This document shows, one piece after another, positions 58,484 to 64,000 of a stretch of DNA of 64,000 nucleotides (position 1 is its first letter; each line of letters starts with the position of its first letter). The position numbers and the translations under genes are program-made. The notes beneath the pieces are model-generated. The model made no database searches and was not told the DNA's origin. It worked only from the letters and a program-made list of their open reading frames with translations. This stretch comes from Amanita rubescens. Taxonomy: Eukaryota > Basidiomycota > Agaricomycetes > Agaricales > Amanitaceae. The DNA lies in contig WION01000003.1 in assembly GCA_015039365.1 (NCBI GenBank), positions 310,001 to 374,000 of the forward strand, written 5' to 3'.

Positions 58484-59684
58484 TTAGAGTCTACAAGAAG
58501 TTAGTCTTATTTCGCCCGGGCGACACGGAAAATTGACGCTCACAATCCAATAAATCATATTTGAACCGTATTTGTTCGCGAATGCAGTCTTATCCCCTGT
58601 TATGAAGAGAGCAGCTACTCGGACGGTTATAGTCGATACTTGCTGGACAAGTTGCTCAAGAACCAACCTTCTTGACCGCTGAAGCCCATATACGTCTCCG
58701 GTCTGCTACCATCTCTGTTTACCCAGTAGCATGAAACCTCATTTGATGACTGATTGTGAGAGAACTGTGGAAAAGTTTGGACATCTTCCATCGTCGAGTT
58801 CAAACGACCGCTTACGATGGCAGTTTCTATCGATTTTGGTTTACCGGTAAGATGAGTAAAAGAGTTGCCTCCTTGAATCGCAGCAGCTCCCGCAGACCGC
58901 TGAACAGTCCCGCCGAACACAGAATAACTAATAGACGAGTCAGCAGTGTCCACAGAATATGAGATCGTCCTGACTCATAATTGCCCTGTCCAAGATCGTT
59001 CGACGTCGAGTTAAATCCGACAATGGCACCAAAGAACGGGTATGCCGCGAATGGTCCGTTCTGGCCAAGTATGATGCATGATGGGTGAATAGTAAGAGCG
59101 GGCGTACAGGGACTTACAGTAGTGGACATGAGCCCATTCTTCGACGAGGTCTCGTCCATATCCAGAGAGACCGAGAGGTAATCGGCAGAGTCGTTCGTCA
59201 ACAGGCCATATTCACCATACTTATTATACTCCTTGCTGACGAATCCCAACGAACTGTAGCTTTCGTCAAGAACCTGCAAGTATCCTCTGACGCTATATAT
59301 CGGCCCTGATATGAAAAGGTACTATTAAACACTTATTAATGACGTCACTTACGTATAGTTTGACGCGGCCATCGACGTCAATCGTGTTTTATCTACGGAC
59401 CTGTTAACGCGCTTCGAAATCGGGGCAAAGCGGGCTCGCTCACGTGTGATTGACCTGCGATGAGGTGACCTCAGGGGATAGTGCCTTGCAAGCCGTTCTG
59501 CGTTCGTTAGGCGTTTATCCTGAAGCTGAGAGAGTTCTGACACGGGCGACCTGGCTTGGTGAGCATGGACCTCTGTTGCGTCGGGATTAAATCTCTGGGT
59601 TAACACCTGTGTTTCCGTTTCCAAGGGAGTTGAAAAGGCAGAGACAGCCAACGAAAGGATGTATAGGCATAGAAATGAATGCAT
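58484..59684 (-). CDS. putative secreted protein of unknown function
   Basis: It begins MHSFLCLYILSLAVSAFSTP, a signal peptide with likely cleavage after AFS. A basic Arg-rich stretch (ERLARHYPLRSPHRRSITRER, then ISKR) suggests a propeptide with a Kex2-like site. Next come NYTVRGYLQVLDESYSSLGFVSKEYNKYGEYGLL, DYLSVSLDMDET, AAYPFFGAIVGFNS, YSVDTADSSISYSVFGGTVQ, NQSSNEVSCYWVNRDGSRPE and the C-terminal DKTAFANKYG. Introns near 59295-59350, 59040-59110 and 58625-58690 are in frame. Near 58965 the frame changes between QGNYESG and YSVDT, which needs two bases skipped or one missing. I know no family name. Tyr, Gly and Asn richness fits an extracellular beta protein. Confidence 0.62.
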
Positions 59685-59883
59685 GATTAGCTGTAGAAAT
59701 TAGTGAGCGTGGTTGTAGGGAGTGTGGTTGTATTGTAGCGGTGCGAGTGGATGAAGAAAAAGCTGAGCCAGAGCTGTTGTGTTTCGTACATGTTAGAAAT
59801 AGTATTTTCTGCAACGGGATATTCTTTTCGGGAGATCACACTTGTGACTTGTCGCTCCACTTGGGAAAAAATGGTTGCAGTAA

Positions 59884-61254
59884 CTACGACGACTGCTCCT
59901 TTTGCCAAATTTCTATGATGCCAGTACCATCTGGTTGTAGACCACCAGTAACCACCCTTTTCTCATCAGTGATAAGCACGTTCACCTTGATCGACTCCAC
60001 CACATCCCTTTCCCATAGCTTCGTCAACTTCAGTTCATTCTCCTTTTCAAGGACAAGTCGATACAGTATCGTCACGCCCATTAGACTTGATATCACTAGA
60101 GCTCGTGCGTTGATGAATGCCCTACAGATCATCAGTCTCCGACCATCCCCTGTTAAAAGAATTGGCGAACATGGCAACGATCGGGCCTTCCGCAATTTTG
60201 ATCATATGTTCTTTGCTTTCATCGAGTCCGTTCCAAAATTTCCTGCCCTTCTTTTCTTCTTTCGATTTTTCTCCGGCAAAATTAACCAAAATCCGCCCGT
60301 CTGCCGTCCCTGCGGCAAGAATACCAGTTGGAGAAATAGCCATCGACATAATAAATGGTGGCGAAAGCGACATCCCCCCTACCGGTGCATAAGGTGCTGA
60401 TGCGCGTCAGACATAAGCTCGACTGAGTGGCTAGTTGGCGTACCAATCTCCCTTTCTGACAGTAAACTTCCATTCGTATAATCAAAATGAAGTAGTTTTT
60501 GGTCATAGCCGCCGCTGACCAGTTCTTTCGGTTTGTTTGGAATGAACTTGACGCATCCACATACCTATAAGCCCTTTTAATCAGTTGCACGTGGACGTAA
60601 GCAAAAGGCCAACATTTCCATGTCCGGTTTTCATTTTTGACACCTCCTTAGTCGATACGTCAACAACACTAACGATACCCGCATCTGTGCTAACAGCAAC
60701 ATGCGTTTTGTCTCCATTTAACACAATCTTACTATGTAACGTCAGCGCAATGGCAGAATTAATTATCTAGGTCTTACTTCGTTCACCATGTCGTCCTGTT
60801 CTGCAGCAAGTTCGATCATTTCCAGAGCATCTTCGCTATTCTGGATCATTTTGGGACTGTCGAGTCGGAATTTCATGATCTGCTAGTTATTAGCTATCTG
60901 GTAGCATAGCACAACAATGTGCGCGTACCTTCGTTCCGGCTGCAATCCAGGCATCACGCAAATCAGAACCAGGCCTCTTCATACATATTATTGAAGAGAC
61001 TTCGGAGCCGAGGTTCCTGACAGCTTTGATCACCTTGAAAGTCGAAAAGTCGTAGACGCGCAATATTCCATCGTCTAGCGAAAGTGAGTATGACGGTTCC
61101 CTTGTTCGAATACTCGGATCTAATTACGTGAACCGACAAACAGTTGTCCAGCATGTCCAAAAGCAAGCGAAGAGACGGCTGAGGGCGTTTTGAGCGTCTT
61201 CAGAAGCGAATATGTGAAGTTAGGATCATGGACTTTCTTGATTCATTATTCGGA
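59884..61254 (-). CDS. WD40-repeat protein, WDR53-like
   Basis: A small beta-propeller scaffold. In animals WDR53 has been linked to CUL4-DDB1 ligases, but the role here is unknown. Repeats read TLKTPSAVSSLAFGHAGQLF, VGSHDDGILRVYDFSTFKVI, DAWIAAGTK, LNGDKTHVAVSTDAGIVSVV, VCGCVKFIPNKPKELVSGGY, DQKLLHFDYTNGSLLSER, IMSMAISPTGILAAGTADGR. The final frame (VVTGGLQPDGTGIIEIWQK, stop at 59884) looks like the last blade, but the join near 60150 is not clear to me and may contain a frame break. The 5' end is also uncertain. The coding frame can be followed to about 61215, but no good ATG precedes it in frame, so a short first exon or a frame slip is likely. UTP21 lies directly upstream on the same strand. 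Confidence 0.68.
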
Positions 61255-61312
61255 CTTTGCCGCTGAAACCTTACACTAGTTCGTTAAATATTAGTTCGAG
61301 TCGTACGTACAA

Positions 61313-64000
61313 CTACTGTACGTCTCTCACGAATCCTAGTGTACCCAGAGAAGATGCAATGAGATCCAGCACCCGCTGACTTTCTTCGCGCTGCACTGCC
61401 GCTAGTCTTTCCAACCTCTGCCGCAGCTCCGGATTTTCTATCAGAACATCTGCATGGATCCGTAAAAATACGTTCTGCAAAGCTTGCACTGCTTCAAAAT
61501 CACGATGTGATGAAAGTCGTTGCGTTAGGGCATTGATGAACATATCCATGCCATTCAAGGATATCAAGGATTGTAACTCCAGGTCAAGCGCGGCTGGTGA
61601 CAGCGTTTTGACGTAGGAAAAGAAACCTTCGTCTGTCAGAGATTAATACATTTGGGAGTTCTCAAACAGAATGGTTGACGCACAGTCGCTGTTCGCGCTC
61701 TCTGCGAGAAGCTTTTTGGAAAATACGCTGTCTACATGAGCAGCAGCTTTTTCTAGTTGCCGTGTCTTCTGTTTCTCCGCTTTCTGCGTTTCCGTAGCTT
61801 CTACGGCGAATCGTGTTTCAACTCCCGGGAGAGTAGGCAAAAAGAATGGCGCTTTTTCTGGAGCCTTGGGTGGCTCTTTTGGTTTGTTCCGTTGCTGTGG
61901 TGGTAGGTTGAGATCATTGTGATAGAGAACTTATGTGCTGGTACTTACTTGTATGACCTCAAGGTTCAAAAGTGTCTGCCATCGGGAACGGGGCAGGAGA
62001 GTAAGTGTCACCAGTTCGCCATCTAGCTGCGGAGGTGTAGAGAAAACGTCAACAGGCGCATCCTGGGTTGTGAGTGCAGCAAGGCTTTCAATGACTACTA
62101 AAATGTTAAATATTCGCTGCTGGTGCGCGAGCTAAAAAAAGCTCACCTTCTTCTTCTGTAACGCTTTGCATCGATGGCAGCGAAACCTCTTGGACATCTT
62201 CATCAGAAACAGTGTGAAATGCAAGGTCGGCAAACTGTGCACGATTCGCCCTATAAACTCGTTATTATCACGTCATTCGTTAATACAGATTCTTCCACCA
62301 ACCATAGATATATCCCAACGCTATCCACGTGTGCAGTGGCCAGAAAGTCACCAGTCGGCGAGAATGAGATGCTTGTAGCGACGCTCGTTGTCCGAAACAC
62401 ATCTATCAAGCGCCCGGTTGGGATGTCGAACGTCCTAATGATTGAATCAAGGGATGACGTTATCAACCATCTCGAATCCGAAGAGAACGCCTAATCAAGC
62501 TGGTCAGAATGGTTCGGCTTGTGACGCACCAAACTTACTATGTCAAGAACACGACTTCGAAATCCACCAAATTCCCGTACTATCCTTCTGGTCTCGATAT
62601 CAATGATTCTGACGACCATGTCATCGCATACAACTGCCAAGAGTCCATTATCGCGATGTAAAGTCAACGACACAGCCGCGGAAGGTAACACAAGAGTTTG
62701 CTCTAGTTTTGTTGTTTGGAAATCGAAGAACTTTGAAGGTCCATAATTAGCATGTTTTAAACAGATATATGGAAGACATACGTTAACCGTGCCATCTAAA
62801 GTGCTGGCAATTAAAATTCTGTTCAAGGCATCCGTCACAAGACCTGTGATACACCGCTCCCTCTTTTTGCTTCCAGAGCTAAACGCACTGGCCGCACCAG
62901 GCGGGCAGGGGCCCACGTCGTAATTCTTCCGTTTCAACCCAGATTGCATGTTCCACATGTATATTGAGCCAGTCGAGGAGCCTGCAACGCCAAAGTTGCC
63001 GCATGCTGTGATGCAGACCGACTATAGAGCAAAACTTCAGCGGGCTATACACTTAAAAGTTAACGTTTCTCCGACCTTGACAGATCCCAGCGGAACACGC
63101 TCCTTCCCCTTGCCTTTGATACCATCGGTAAAACCAAATGTGTGTTTACCGAGACGTTTGTTAAGAAGTGACCATGTCCGAGCAAATGTTTCGTCAGTAT
63201 GCGCAGTTAGAATATCGTCCCAATCTTTCGACCTGGTAGATGAATAAGAGATGGCGGAAATGGAAGGGAACTTGAGAGATGCCACGGGTATCGATAAAGA
63301 GGTAGCTTTTTTGGCTAGAGAGCCTTGATATCTGTGTTAGACGTTGACACTTTGGATTTGAGGACGCATACCTTGTGACAATTCAAATGACCGAGAATCC
63401 CTTACAACCGACGTGCAACGTAGACTACGGTCTCTAGAAGTTGTCAACAATTGCTTTCCATCGTCTCCATAGTATCGGATAAGGTGAGGAGGCGCATGGT
63501 GACCAGAGCGGTACTTCAATAACCTAGGTATGGCCGTCGGGGATTCGAAAAACCATTGCTATTGATCGCTTGAGTGAAATAATAAATCGAAGTGCTTAAG
63601 GACAGACCTTGACACTATTGTCTTCGCCTGAACTAATGATGACAGGTTGCCCTGGAATCCACTCAATAGAGCTTATGGCCCCATCGTGAGCTCCACGAAT
63701 CATGTGAAGGAGGCGGCCACCCTCGTTTAAATCCCATATCGCAATGTGCCCAGCAGAAGAAGCGGATGCTAATATGGGTTGTCCATCTGTAACAGTATAA
63801 CTTTAAAGACTTTAATCGCACACGTGAGCGCTTCACATACCACTCCGGAAGCCAAGGGCACGAACGCTGCCACCTTCCATAAACATTCGAATTAACTTCT
63901 CGTCGGCTCGTACGTCATATATAACGATGTTGCCAGAAGCAAAACCAATCCCAACGACATCTATAGCGGGCGACTGGCTTAATGCCGTTACAGCAGAACC
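61313..64000 (-). CDS. UTP21: UTP21 (WDR36), small-subunit processome WD40 protein, 5' end outside window
   Basis: A U3 snoRNP/UTP-B component needed for 18S rRNA processing in the nucleolus. Tandem WD40 blades are visible from the window edge inward: SVRALGFRS, DGQPILASASSAGHIAIWDL, GAHDGAISSIEWIPGQPVII, SSGEDNSVKV, LIRYYGDDGKQLLTTSRDRS, ITGLVTDALNRILIASTLDG, VSLTLHRDNGLLAVVCDD, MVVRIIDIETRRIVREFGGF, SPTGDFLATAHVDSVGIYLW. The C-terminal Utp21 domain follows, with LNGMDMFINALTQRLSSHRD, FEAVQALQNVFLRIHADVLI and the ending LIASSLGTLGFVRDVQ. The stop is at 61313. Many short introns are spliced in frame. The start codon and first blades lie beyond position 64000. Confidence 0.92.

Noticed and set aside
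1..64000. Transposons, CRISPR arrays, tRNA or rRNA genes
   Set aside because: No transposase or reverse-transcriptase motifs, terminal repeats, spaced repeats or cloverleaf-type B-box sequences were convincing by eye. A dedicated scan could still find a tRNA.

Overview
This window is nuclear DNA from a filamentous basidiomycete, most likely an Agaricomycete. The evidence is dense, intron-rich genes with introns of mostly 45-70 nt, proteins typical of that group, and F-box proteins of a kind expanded in mushrooms and relatives. A Cantharellales (Ceratobasidium/Rhizoctonia-like) origin is only a guess. Gene models were spliced by eye. Where lengths are quoted, the exons sum to a whole number of codons.

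1-10.5 kb: D-aminoacyl-tRNA deacylase (5'-truncated), SNU13, a gamma-glutamylcyclotransferase-like protein, proteasome beta5, an amino-acid permease, a GPI-anchored haem peroxidase and phosphopantetheine adenylyltransferase. 10.7-19 kb: a C2H2 zinc-finger protein, an ERF2-type DHHC palmitoyltransferase and a Zn2Cys6 transcription factor. 20.6-27.9 kb: a SAC2-type phosphoinositide phosphatase and a LIM protein, both with several apparent reading-frame breaks. 28-32 kb is gene-poor, with one orphan gene and an F-box relic.

32-39 kb: an intact F-box gene and a frame-broken paralogue in opposite orientation, with a phosducin-like gene between them, then a membrane protein. 39-50.6 kb is well preserved: ATG15 lipase, guanine deaminase, a small orphan gene with a TATA box, mRNA capping enzyme, SKP1, mitochondrial ribosomal protein bL27 and a DUF3074 protein. 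51-55 kb: a conserved protein and a glutamine synthetase-like gene converge on a tandem duplication of both 3' ends. 55-64 kb: an F-box/LRR-like gene, dynactin p27, a Tim17/22-family protein, a secreted protein, a WDR53-like protein and UTP21 (5' end beyond the window).

Most genes are unrelated housekeeping functions. The main thematic link is SCF ubiquitin ligase: SKP1 plus several F-box loci. I found no metabolic cluster, CRISPR array or intact transposon, and saw no tRNA gene. The observations most worth checking are the tandem duplication at 51.9-52.7 kb, the clustered and mostly single-base insertions, the unusual number of GC-AG introns, the F-box family with its conserved C-terminal motif, and two orphan genes.
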